Below, one piece after another: positions 1 through 8,323 of a DNA stretch of 64,000 bases (the stretch's first letter is position 1; every line of letters begins with the position of its first letter). Under the pieces are notes generated by a model. It was not told the DNA's origin and did no database searches. It saw nothing but the letters and a program-made list of their open reading frames with translations. The stretch covers positions 176,669 through 240,668 of the forward strand of contig JAPYSB010000001.1 in NCBI GenBank assembly GCA_029936675.1. Reading direction: 5' to 3'. The position numbers and the translations under genes were made by a program. This stretch comes from Dehalococcoidia bacterium (GTDB lineage Bacteria > Chloroflexota > Dehalococcoidia > Lucifugimonadales > UBA826).

Positions 1-429
1 CATCCTCTCGGGATGGGCCAAGACTGGAATCAACCCAGACTGCAATAAATCAGCGATGACTGGTTCTATATATGAAGGGCGGCCTTCCCAAGGCATTTCA
101 ACCAATATATATTCGCTATTATTTAATGTGAGGGCCTTACCGTTTTCAATGTCCTGAACCAAATCTAAGTCAATATGATTTTCCATACCTAATTTAACGT
201 CGACACAGGTTTTCTTCTGAGTAAGGTTTCCATTTATATTGGAGACCAGATCTTTTATTAAGTGTACGGAATGGTTCTCAGTTACATCTTTCCTGTGCGG
301 CGTTGCGATAATCATTTTAGTGTTTTGGCTTTGCGCAATTTCGCATATCTGTATCGATTCTAGAAAATCTTCTGGCCCATCATCAACACCGGGTAATAAA
401 TGGTTATGTATATCATACAAATCGATCAT
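1..429 (-). CDS. CpsB/YwqE-like PHP-fold tyrosine phosphatase, partial (C-terminus beyond window)
   Basis: The reading frame opens at ATG 429-427 on the minus strand and runs off the left edge without a stop, giving 143 residues. The N-terminus reads MIDLYDIHNHLLPGVDDG, with metal-binding H8 and H10 in an HxH motif. An ATPH motif and an AHPER motif follow at the truncated end. This is the pattern of PHP-type metal-dependent protein-tyrosine phosphatases (CpsB/CapC/YwqE), which dephosphorylate tyrosine kinases that control capsule or exopolysaccharide export. A weak ribosome-binding site (AAGGTG) lies about 12 bases upstream. The gene diverges from the GNAT gene at 508. A plain PHP-family hydrolase is the alternative. 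No capsule genes are visible in the window, so the polysaccharide role is family knowledge only. Confidence 0.75.
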   Translation of the reverse strand, partial: MIDLYDIHNHLLPGVDDGPEDFLESIQICEIAQSQNTKMIIATPHRKDVTENHSVHLIKDLVSNINGNLTQKKTCVDVKLGMENHIDLDLVQDIENGKALTLNNSEYILVEMPWEGRPSYIEPVIADLLQSGLIPVLAHPERM

Positions 430-507
430 ATTATTATGTTACACCTTTCAAATATTTTTCCCTTACTCTGATAAAATCATCCCAAATAAAACTATTTCTA
501 CTGTGAC

Positions 508-1413
508 ATGATTAAATTTGACAATTTTTCAACTGCTTATCAAAAAAAGATCGTAGAATTCATAAATTCAGTCAACGATTCTTTTAACTCTCCGAAAAAA
601 CTAACGGATGCTTTCTTTGTGCAAACGACTAACGTACCCCCGTCAAACCCAGAAACAAACTGTTATATAGCCTCTACAAACAATGATGTTCTGGGCTTTC
701 TTCAAATAGTCGAAGAGCCCCTCGTAAAGCGAATAGTCGGGCTTCAAACCATTCGCGAAGGGGGTGGTTTTGCTGAAATACTAAAACATTTCATGACCAT
801 CTCCGTTAAACATGCAGTCCTAACTAAGGCAAAAATGATCCATTTTCAAATTTCCCAAAATGACCATGAATCAAAAAAGATTTTAGAATCTTCAGGTTGG
901 CACAAAACCAAAACATATTGGAATCTCAGGTTTGAGGACCCACATTTAGAAGATTTGGTTTTACCTGACGATTATTCTCTTCGTCACTTTGTTAAAGGAA
1001 AAGATGAAGGTGCTCTCACTGATTTACAGAATCAATCATTCGGAAACCACTGGGGATTTTCTCCCAATGACATAGAGCAAATTCGGTACCGTACCCAAAT
1101 GGAAAGGACTGATGGCAAAGGCATTATATTTATAGAGAAAAACGGGGAAATAGCTGGATACAATTGGACTATGGAAGCACACAATGGTCCTTCGTCGGTA
1201 GGATGGGTTGCAATGACCGGAGTTCATCCAAATTATCGGGGTTTAAGGCTAGGGAGAGCAGTCGTCCTGGCAGGCATGCATTACCTCAAGTCAAAAAATA
1301 TATCAGGAATAGAACTTGAAGTGGATTCTGAAAATATACCTGCCACTAAACTATACGACAGTATAGGCTTTAGAAAAATAAACCAGACTTACTGGTATGA
1401 GAAAAATCTGTAG
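508..1413 (+). CDS. Tandem GNAT-family N-acetyltransferase
   Basis: The 301-residue protein looks like two GNAT folds in series. The C-terminal half has the acetyl-CoA-binding pattern (GVHPNYRGLRLGRAV, about residues 235-250) followed by the ELEVDSENIPATKLYDSIGF segment typical of GNAT motif B. The N-terminal half keeps only a faint fold (residues about 50-130, ending ILESSGW). Double-GNAT proteins of this layout include mycothiol synthase-like enzymes, but the substrate cannot be read from sequence. No Shine-Dalgarno site precedes the ATG, and an AT-rich TAAAAT lies about 35 bases upstream. It is convergent with the glycosyltransferase at 1416, with only two bases between the stops, so they are separate transcription units. 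Confidence 0.75.
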   Translation: MIKFDNFSTAYQKKIVEFINSVNDSFNSPKKLTDAFFVQTTNVPPSNPETNCYIASTNNDVLGFLQIVEEPLVKRIVGLQTIREGGGFAEILKHFMTISVKHAVLTKAKMIHFQISQNDHESKKILESSGWHKTKTYWNLRFEDPHLEDLVLPDDYSLRHFVKGKDEGALTDLQNQSFGNHWGFSPNDIEQIRYRTQMERTDGKGIIFIEKNGEIAGYNWTMEAHNGPSSVGWVAMTGVHPNYRGLRLGRAVVLAGMHYLKSKNISGIELEVDSENIPATKLYDSIGFRKINQTYWYEKNL

Positions 1414-1415
1414 GT

Positions 1416-2636
1416 TCATATGGCCTGTGTATTTGTCCAACCTGAAATCACTTCACTGTACAAATTAGCGGCCTTTTCCGAGCTAGCATCCCAACTTAGA
1501 GAATAAGCTTTCTTTATCGCCTCTTTTGACATAAAGGTATGCAAATCTTTATTTTTAAGTAACACTTCTATTTGGGTTGCAAATGCCTCCGGACACCTCC
1601 AGGGTATGAGGTATCCCGTGGAACCATGCTCAACAATTGACGGGATCCCACCAACCCGAGATGCTACGACCGGGGTCCCACATGCCATAGCTTCAATGAC
1701 AACAAAACCTAAACTTTCATAATGAGAAGGTAAAACAAGAACATCTGCTGCAGAGTAATAGGTCGCCAGAGAGGCATGAGCAATGGCGCCTGTGAAAACC
1801 ACTTTATCATCGAGTCCCAATTCAACCACCAGCGATTTAATGAACTGATAATATTCGTTGCTCTCTTCGTTACCTCCAACAATATAAAGAGTCGTAACCC
1901 CAACCGAAGATATCATCGCTAACGCTTTAACTAGCACATCAAGTCCCTTTATCGGATCGATACGGCCAACAAATAGAACTACGTTGTTTTGCCCGGGAAT
2001 ATTCAATTGATATCTTGATGCTTTTTTGTCAGACTGGTAAAAGATTTCCAAATCCACACCAGGTGGAACAACCGAAATTTTGTTGCTAAATGACCCGTAC
2101 AACTGGTCAATATCTTGCACTTCTTTTTGGGTCAACACTAGAATTTTATCGCTTCTACACATCAACCTATATTCAGAGGCACTCCTTGATGTATGTTCAT
2201 CCCCAAACGTGAGAGCTCTCAATTTAGTCTTTGCTAGGGTGTGAAAGGTAATGACATGCGGGATTCCCCATGACTCAGACAGCAAATCACCAACCAAGCC
2301 TGAAAGCCAATAATGGCTATGCAGTATATCTAAGTAAAGGTTCTCATTTTCCGTATAAATTTGAATGTTTCTGGAAAATTCAAAAACTAAATTAATAAGC
2401 TCATTTTTGGGAGACTCAGTAGGGCCAGCACTTATATGAACAAGCTTGGACCTAGTTCCTACCGACATATCGGAATCTTCAGAATGTTTATGGCTCCGAG
2501 TAAAAACATAAACAGTGTGGCCGATTGAATCCAACTTGGCTGCAAGATTAAGAAGATATACATTCATACCACCAGCATCTTTTTCGCCAAGATCAGCCAT
2601 TGGGCAAGTATGGAAACTTACCAATCCTATCTTCAT
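1416..2636 (-). CDS. Family 4 glycosyltransferase (MshA/sucrose-phosphate-synthase-like)
   Basis: A 406-residue GT-B glycosyltransferase. The N-terminal Rossmann domain has the acceptor-site loop KDAGGMNVYLLNLA (residues about 19-32). The C-terminal nucleotide-sugar domain has the VGRIDPIKGLDVL segment and the signature ESLGFVVIEAMACGTPVVAS, containing the EX7E motif, then GGIPSIVEHGSTGYL. These are hallmarks of the GT4 family that uses NDP-sugars. The glycine-rich acceptor loop resembles MshA-type and sucrose-phosphate-synthase-type enzymes, so a soluble acceptor such as a polyol phosphate is possible but unproven. It is the last gene of the thrC-folE-FemAB-like-GT4 run, 13 bases after the upstream gene, and is probably translated from the same transcript. 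Confidence 0.85.
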   Translation of the reverse strand: MKIGLVSFHTCPMADLGEKDAGGMNVYLLNLAAKLDSIGHTVYVFTRSHKHSEDSDMSVGTRSKLVHISAGPTESPKNELINLVFEFSRNIQIYTENENLYLDILHSHYWLSGLVGDLLSESWGIPHVITFHTLAKTKLRALTFGDEHTSRSASEYRLMCRSDKILVLTQKEVQDIDQLYGSFSNKISVVPPGVDLEIFYQSDKKASRYQLNIPGQNNVVLFVGRIDPIKGLDVLVKALAMISSVGVTTLYIVGGNEESNEYYQFIKSLVVELGLDDKVVFTGAIAHASLATYYSAADVLVLPSHYESLGFVVIEAMACGTPVVASRVGGIPSIVEHGSTGYLIPWRCPEAFATQIEVLLKNKDLHTFMSKEAIKKAYSLSWDASSEKAANLYSEVISGWTNTQAI

Positions 2637-2649
2637 TTCACCCTCTTCA

Positions 2650-3621
2650 CTACCGACTCACTACCAAATCAAAAACTGCCCGATCGCTTGCTCCCAAATG
2701 GTATTTATAACGCTCTGTGCCTCTGAGGAAATTATATTCTTTTACACCAAGTTTAATGGCTTCTTGGATCGTGAGAGCTTTATTAAGCAATCCGACACTC
2801 AATGAAGATTTTTCTGGATCATACCCACTGTTGTACAAAAGATAGGTGTCTTCGTATGAGAAACATATACAAGCCGCCACTTTGGTTCCATCTACTTCCA
2901 TGAAAAACAATTTATATTGATCTGTAGTCGAAAACCGTAAAGCTAAATCGACAAAAAATTCCTTGTTTTGAACTGTTAGAAAAGCACCTTTATCCTCGCT
3001 GCTCAAAGCCATTAAACGGAAAAATTCCTCCATGCTTTTTTCTACCGAATCTTGGGTGATTTGAACGATATATTGTTTAAAATCAGCGTTGGATTCAAGT
3101 CTCCTAAGCTTACGTCTCAACTCATGACGGTCTTTCTTTCTCAGTCCGGCGAGGTAGTCATCCCAAGAGTTAGGCAGTTCCATACAAGGGGTGGTATCCG
3201 ATTCATGCAAATCAACTACGAATCCATCAAGCTTGGCAATGTCAGGAAGGTATTCGAGTGTGGGGGAATTTTCTGGTATGGATTCAAGACGTAGGCTTTT
3301 CCAATCCATGGATTTCAAACGTTCCCATGCTATTGAGAAAAATTCTTTTCCATGACCTTTTAATACTGGGAAATCCATGTAGTCATACACATTAGAGTCG
3401 CCTATGAATGTCGTCTCTTCGCCCTCACACAATAATGGAATTACACCGATCGCCTCTTTACCCGATGTAACTATCTCAATTAAGGGAGTGGAATTATATT
3501 TAAATCTTTTCCACCAAGTAGCTTGCCACTCAGGGGTAATAAATATAGTGTTGAAGTGGCAGTTGGGAAGCATGTGTGACCAAGTTTTTTCAAGCTGGTC
3601 ATCGTTTTCAAAATAACTCAT
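2650..3621 (-). CDS. FemAB/BioF2-like GNAT-superfamily acyltransferase
   Basis: A 323-residue protein resembling the Acetyltransf_6 (FemAB-like, formerly CelD/BioF2-like) group. The N-terminus (TPEWQATWWKRF) and the central LRKKDRHELRRKLRRLE helix (about residues 163-180) are characteristic. So is the C-terminal segment LLYNSGYDPEKSSLSVGLLNKALTIQEAIKLGVKEYNFLRGTERYKYHLG. Family members transfer acyl or aminoacyl groups and are frequent beside polysaccharide or cell-wall genes. It sits between folE and a GT4 glycosyltransferase with gaps of 8 and 13 bases, so the two may modify the same envelope or small-molecule glycan. Substrate unknown. Confidence 0.75.
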   Translation of the reverse strand: MSYFENDDQLEKTWSHMLPNCHFNTIFITPEWQATWWKRFKYNSTPLIEIVTSGKEAIGVIPLLCEGEETTFIGDSNVYDYMDFPVLKGHGKEFFSIAWERLKSMDWKSLRLESIPENSPTLEYLPDIAKLDGFVVDLHESDTTPCMELPNSWDDYLAGLRKKDRHELRRKLRRLESNADFKQYIVQITQDSVEKSMEEFFRLMALSSEDKGAFLTVQNKEFFVDLALRFSTTDQYKLFFMEVDGTKVAACICFSYEDTYLLYNSGYDPEKSSLSVGLLNKALTIQEAIKLGVKEYNFLRGTERYKYHLGASDRAVFDLVVSR

Positions 3622-3629
3622 TTCACCTC

Positions 3630-4220
3630 TTACGATTTAGATAAACCTATAGTTTTTATCAATTGCTTAACCTCCTGCCCCCCTCCTCTTTGCGCAGATG
3701 TAATTATCTTGCTATCGGGTTTCTTGACACCTCGCAAAGTCATGCACGTATGCTCTGCAGACATAAAAACGTAACTTGCACTCGCGTCCAGGCATCGATA
3801 AACAATGTCTGCTATTTGAGTCGTTAGTCTTTCTTGAATTTGAGGCCTTTTAGCCAACACATCAAGCAACCGAGAAACTTTACTTGCTCCAATGACCCTG
3901 CCTTTTGGTACATAAGCTATGTGAGCGTAACCATAAAATGGCAATAAATGGTGCTCGCAAATTGAATTGAAGGAAATATTTGTAAAAGCTACAGGTTCAG
4001 TATGATTTTCCTCAAAAAAAACGTTTAGTATCTCTTCAGGGTCAGATCGCAACCCGGAAAACATGTCACGATACCATTCCACGACCCTATTTGGTGTGCC
4101 TAACAAACCTTCCCTTTCTGGGTTCTCCCCTATCGAAACCAAAATGTCATAGACAGCAGATCTGATCCTATCAGAATCGAAAAGCCCTCCTAGCTCCGTA
4201 GAGTCTCCCGATTCAGTCAT
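3630..4220 (-). CDS. folE: GTP cyclohydrolase I
   Basis: A 196-residue type I GTP cyclohydrolase, which converts GTP to 7,8-dihydroneopterin triphosphate at the entry to folate and pterin synthesis. The zinc and active-site pattern is intact: SICEHHLLPFYGYAHIAY (about residues 86-103), then SKVSRLLDVLAKRPQIQERLT and EHTCMTLRGVKKPDS near the C-terminus. Length is normal for the short bacterial form. Its ATG overlaps the TAA stop of thrC by one base (TAATG), so translational coupling is likely. It lies 8 bases upstream of the FemAB-like gene. No other folate gene is near. Confidence 0.95.
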   Translation of the reverse strand: MTESGDSTELGGLFDSDRIRSAVYDILVSIGENPEREGLLGTPNRVVEWYRDMFSGLRSDPEEILNVFFEENHTEPVAFTNISFNSICEHHLLPFYGYAHIAYVPKGRVIGASKVSRLLDVLAKRPQIQERLTTQIADIVYRCLDASASYVFMSAEHTCMTLRGVKKPDSKIITSAQRGGGQEVKQLIKTIGLSKS

Positions 4221-5272
4221 TACAGGGCGAGGGCCTCCTCCACTGACTCGATTTGAGCCGCATATTCATTTAGGGAAACTGGTTCTATATCATTTGCTAT
4301 ATCTGGGTCTTTAAGACCGTTCCCAGTGATAACACATACAATGGTTTTACCTTCAAAAGATTCGTCCGAATTAGCCCTTTTTAATAAACCTGCCAGTGAC
4401 GCAGCAGAAGCCGGTTCACAAAAAATGCCCTCATCAGATGCTAACCTGCGATACGTACTGAGAATTTCAGCATCATCAACCTTGTCAATAAAGCCATTCG
4501 ATTCATCTCGAGCTTTCAAGGCTAATTCCCAACTAGCTGGATTGCCGATCCGTATAGCAGATGCTACCGTACGAGGTTCCTCTACAATAGCACCGTCAAC
4601 TATCGGGGAAGCCCCAGATGCTTGGTATCCATTCATCACAGGCAATTTATCTGAAAGTCCATTTTCAAAAGCTTCCTTAAAACCTTTCCAATATGCCGTG
4701 ATATTACCAGCGTTGCCAACTGGGATAAAGAGATGATCAGGTGCCATGCCGAGTTCTTCGACAATTTCGAAAGAAGCCGTTTTTTGACCTTCGATACGGT
4801 TAGGATTTAGTGAATTTACAAGCTCTACAGGATGCCTTTCACACAATTCACGAGCAATTTCCAGGGCTTTATCAAAATTACCATCAATCATTGCTATATG
4901 TGCACCATATGCAACCGCTTGAGCCAGTTTGCCTCTGGCCACATTTCCCTTTGGAACGATGAGGGTGGTTCTAAGTCCCAAATAGGCTCCATACGCAGCC
5001 GCAGAGGCACTAGTATTACCTGTTGAGGCACATGCTATCGAAGTGATCCCTTTTTCGACGGCTTTAGCTACTGCCACTACCATACCCCTGTCTTTAAATG
5101 AACCAGTCGGGTTGCAACCTTCAAGTTTAAAAAAAAGTGATTTGCAACCTATCTCATCCACTATATTTCTAGATTTAACCAGAGGAGTGTTTCCTTCCCC
5201 TAGAGAAAAAACAGGAGTCTTGGAATTAATAGGAAGGAATTTTTTATAAGTTTCGATGATACCTTTGCCCAT
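4220..5272 (-). CDS. thrC: Threonine synthase (PLP-dependent)
   Basis: A 350-residue fold-type II PLP enzyme that converts O-phosphohomoserine to threonine and phosphate. The Schiff-base lysine is K60 in NPTGSFKDRGM, followed by ASTGNTSASAAAYGA and the phosphate-binding PVGNAGNITAYWKG loop. The short form (about 350 residues, starting near LGEGNTPLV) is that of the thermophile/Gram-positive class rather than the 430-residue E. coli class. It is first in the minus-strand operon with folE. The start ATG has a weak upstream site; a TATAAT hexamer on the minus strand at 5398-5403 could be a -10 element, but no good -35 accompanies it. Confidence 0.95.
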   Translation of the reverse strand: MGKGIIETYKKFLPINSKTPVFSLGEGNTPLVKSRNIVDEIGCKSLFFKLEGCNPTGSFKDRGMVVAVAKAVEKGITSIACASTGNTSASAAAYGAYLGLRTTLIVPKGNVARGKLAQAVAYGAHIAMIDGNFDKALEIARELCERHPVELVNSLNPNRIEGQKTASFEIVEELGMAPDHLFIPVGNAGNITAYWKGFKEAFENGLSDKLPVMNGYQASGASPIVDGAIVEEPRTVASAIRIGNPASWELALKARDESNGFIDKVDDAEILSTYRRLASDEGIFCEPASAASLAGLLKRANSDESFEGKTIVCVITGNGLKDPDIANDIEPVSLNEYAAQIESVEEALAL

Positions 5273-5506
5273 TTTAAAAGGCCGTCACGTTCCTTCTATG
5301 CACATTTCTTTTCTGTATGTTCTAGGCATGCCCAATGCATTCAAATACTCTACAGTAGCAATACTTCTCTAGCAACACTATTGAGACGAGGTGATTTATT
5401 ATAAGACTAACGAAATTCAAAAGGCTTACTCATTTTATTTTTTTTGATCCGTGGTGAATTAACATTAAGCTAATATTTTTTCTAGACATTGATGGAGGAG
5501 TAACAA

Positions 5507-6748
5507 ATGAAGTTGCAGAACATTGACTCAGAAATATCTGATGCCATAGAAAATGAAAAGAAACGCCAGCAAGATAATATCAACCTAATAGCCTCAGAAA
5601 ATTACGCCAGCACAGCTGTGATGGAAGCCCAAGGCTCTGTATTCACAAATAAATATGCGGAAGGTTACCCTGGAAGGAGGTACTACGGCGGATGTGAATA
5701 CGTTGATGTAGTGGAACAATTGGCGATAGATAGGGCGAGATCTTTATTTCATGCTGACTATGCTAATGTGCAACCTCATAGTGGGGCCCAGGCCAATATG
5801 GCTGCGTATTTCGCATCTTTGCAAACCGGTGACACTGTGATGGGTATGGGATTAGATCATGGAGGTCATTTGACCCACGGTAGCCAAGTGAACTTCTCTG
5901 CCAAACTTTATAATTTTGTCCCATATAAGGTGGACCGAGAGCTTGAGACTATAGATTTTCTAGAAGTCAGCAAAATAGCAAAAGAGTGCAAACCGAAACT
6001 GATAGTAGCGGGTGCTTCCGCCTACACCAGAACCATCAATTTTGAAAAGTTTAGGGAAATAGCTGATTCTGTAAATGCAAAACTTATGGTTGACATGGCT
6101 CATATTTCTGGTCTTGTTGCAGCAGGGATTCACCCTTCCCCGGTAGAAAGTGCTGATATCGTTACATCTACAACTCATAAAACTTTAAGAGGTCCCAGGG
6201 GTGGGATCATTTTGGGTAAAAATGAAATGGGTAAAGCTTTAAACAGTGCTGTCTTCCCCAATATGCAAGGTGGGCCTCTAGAACACACCATCGCTGCAAA
6301 AGCCGTTGCCTTTAAAGAAGCTGCAATGGATGGATTCGTGCAATATCAAGAGCAGGTAGTTGCTAATGCGAAGGCATTAGCAACTACCTTGCACGAAGGT
6401 GGCTTGCGTTTGGTTTCTGGGGGAACCGATAATCACATGATACTGGTTGACGTGACTCCAATAGGAATATCTGGAAAACAAGCTGAAGAATCGCTAGGTA
6501 AAGCAAACATTGTGATTAATAGGAATGCTATTCCATTTGATACAAAACCACCAAGACAAGCTAGTGGCATCAGACTCGGTACCCCGGCCATCACAAGTAG
6601 GGGTATGAAAGTACGAGAGGCAACTACTGTAGGTAAGCTAATCCTAAAGGTTCTCACCAATATTGAGGATTCCTCTGTGGAAGAAGAAATCAAGCAACAG
6701 ATTCTGGAACTAACTTCCCGTTTTCCTGTCCCGGGCATCACCAGCTAG
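5507..6748 (+). CDS. glyA: Serine hydroxymethyltransferase
   Basis: A 413-residue SHMT that interconverts serine and glycine with tetrahydrofolate. The PLP lysine is K225 in [13 protein letters not shown]. Other fingerprints are the N-terminal [25 protein letters not shown], the [13 protein letters not shown] strand and the C-terminal [14 protein letters not shown]. Length and motif order are canonical. A good ribosome-binding site (GGAGGAG) lies 8 bases before the ATG. The 234-base space to the divergent thrC holds AT-rich tracts and probable promoters for both directions, but I could not assign clean hexamers. Confidence 0.97.
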   Translation: MKLQNIDSEISDAIENEKKRQQDNINLIASENYASTAVMEAQGSVFTNKYAEGYPGRRYYGGCEYVDVVEQLAIDRARSLFHADYANVQPHSGAQANMAAYFASLQTGDTVMGMGLDHGGHLTHGSQVNFSAKLYNFVPYKVDRELETIDFLEVSKIAKECKPKLIVAGASAYTRTINFEKFREIADSVNAKLMVDMAHISGLVAAGIHPSPVESADIVTSTTHKTLRGPRGGIILGKNEMGKALNSAVFPNMQGGPLEHTIAAKAVAFKEAAMDGFVQYQEQVVANAKALATTLHEGGLRLVSGGTDNHMILVDVTPIGISGKQAEESLGKANIVINRNAIPFDTKPPRQASGIRLGTPAITSRGMKVREATTVGKLILKVLTNIEDSSVEEEIKQQILELTSRFPVPGITS

Positions 6749-6785
6749 CCTAGGAAGATTAGCCAGTAATGCAATTAAAGGCAGC

Positions 6786-8153
6786 TTAAGATCCCCAAGG
6801 GATAATTGCTTCCTTAAGGGCTTTATACCCATCTAAGAAGCCAGGTCTATTTTCTCCATATATCCCATCGAAAATTTCTAATGCAGAATCTAACCAATTT
6901 CTCAATTCAGAATTCCCAGGATTGGCGTCTATATATGCGTCCCGTATTAGCACAAAATGGATACGAGGATCATACGGTCTCTTCGTCCCACCCAAAGATT
7001 CATCTCCGTCTAGGAGCCTAAGTAGCATTGCATCCGCGGAGCCGAGTGTTTGTTCATGTATTGGTGGACCATCCATTCTATGCATAACTGAAGTCATGTC
7101 CCTTCCGTTACCAGTGGTGTATCCCATTTCAGACCAAGCATCCCGCATATTCACCTTTTGACCAATGTGCTGAACTACCTTATCTCCGAAGGCTCGTAAA
7201 GGGTCTGAAATATCTGCGAGAAGGTCAGTCAATCTATCCCCATCCAAGTCGGTAGCCAACACTATAGTGTCTCGTTTTTCAATAAGGTCCCAGATCAATA
7301 GCCCATAATTGGTGTCTGAGATATGTTGTTCGATCCTACCTCCCCAATTTTCCATGCCATCCTTAAAATCTGAAGGTAGTAATGAGACTATCTGGTCAAT
7401 TCTCTCTTTATGTTCTTCATAGGGATCAACCGCATATCTTCTTCCTACCTCAAATTTGGTGCCTTTTAGTAACCAGGAATGCAACCCAGCATTGATACCA
7501 TCTTCCATAGCTTGGGTAGGTTTCATTGCAACCCTACCTAGATGACCGCTATCGTTTACCATCTTCAGGAAAAGCCGGTTAGCATAGGCCATTTGAATAC
7601 CTGGCGTATTCATTTCCGAATGAACAATTCCTGAGTCATCCACTACAAATTTATCCCTATCTTGTGAGTACGGTAGGCAAGGCATGCACCTGACAACAGT
7701 AATGGGGCCATATGGTCTAACATTGCAGTAAACCCCTGCCTGAGTTCTAAGAGGAGCATTAGCTGACTTTCCCATAACGACAACCTTATTACCATTCTCG
7801 TCATTGACATAAGCATCTCCTGCTGTTGACCATTTAACTGAGGTACATGGCATATTGCCAAACCAACCTAGGGAAACTAATTTAGTATCATGCCTATATT
7901 GTGACCACATAGGAACCGCATAAAACGGCAGGCCCAGTATATCTACTGTAGCGATGGTCCCAAGGAGGGCATAGGCATCTGTCAAGGAGTGGGCGACAGG
8001 ATTCACGACACCATCATGATTACCACCTTGCCACACAACTGCATCTGAATAACCCTCAGGCCTTACTTCAGATGGTTCAAACAAACCAGACAAAAGGTTA
8101 AGTAAATCGCCTCCATCGGCCTCTGTTCGCGCAATGGACAGTAAATCAATCAT
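6786..8153 (-). CDS. Uncharacterised 455-residue protein
   Basis: I do not recognise this family. The long uninterrupted frame begins at an ATG preceded by AGAGGTG, a good ribosome-binding site, so it is very probably real. It has no signal peptide and no obvious membrane segment, so it is likely cytosolic. Visible features are a Gly/His-containing N-terminal stretch (VVWQGGNHDGVVNPVAHS, about residues 40-57), a CMPC pair near residue 157 and an ATDLDGDRLTDLL acidic segment near residue 300. A Trp/Pro-rich C-terminus ends IIPWGS. It lies between glyA (convergent) and a thiamine-diphosphate enzyme on the same strand 170 bases upstream. Context hints at an enzyme of central or C1 metabolism, but no function can be assigned. 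Confidence 0.75.
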   Translation of the reverse strand: MIDLLSIARTEADGGDLLNLLSGLFEPSEVRPEGYSDAVVWQGGNHDGVVNPVAHSLTDAYALLGTIATVDILGLPFYAVPMWSQYRHDTKLVSLGWFGNMPCTSVKWSTAGDAYVNDENGNKVVVMGKSANAPLRTQAGVYCNVRPYGPITVVRCMPCLPYSQDRDKFVVDDSGIVHSEMNTPGIQMAYANRLFLKMVNDSGHLGRVAMKPTQAMEDGINAGLHSWLLKGTKFEVGRRYAVDPYEEHKERIDQIVSLLPSDFKDGMENWGGRIEQHISDTNYGLLIWDLIEKRDTIVLATDLDGDRLTDLLADISDPLRAFGDKVVQHIGQKVNMRDAWSEMGYTTGNGRDMTSVMHRMDGPPIHEQTLGSADAMLLRLLDGDESLGGTKRPYDPRIHFVLIRDAYIDANPGNSELRNWLDSALEIFDGIYGENRPGFLDGYKALKEAIIPWGS

Positions 8154-8323
8154 GAAAACACCTCTTTTATTTTTTGTCAGCTTTATTGGATATTACCAAA
8201 TTCCTGTAAAGGATTCTCCGAATAGAGAAGATGTTTGAAGTGAGCTTTACAGTTCATAAATTCATACGGGAATATACCTTGGGTTTATGAGTGATTTAAA
8301 AAACTACAAGGCACACTTCCCAG

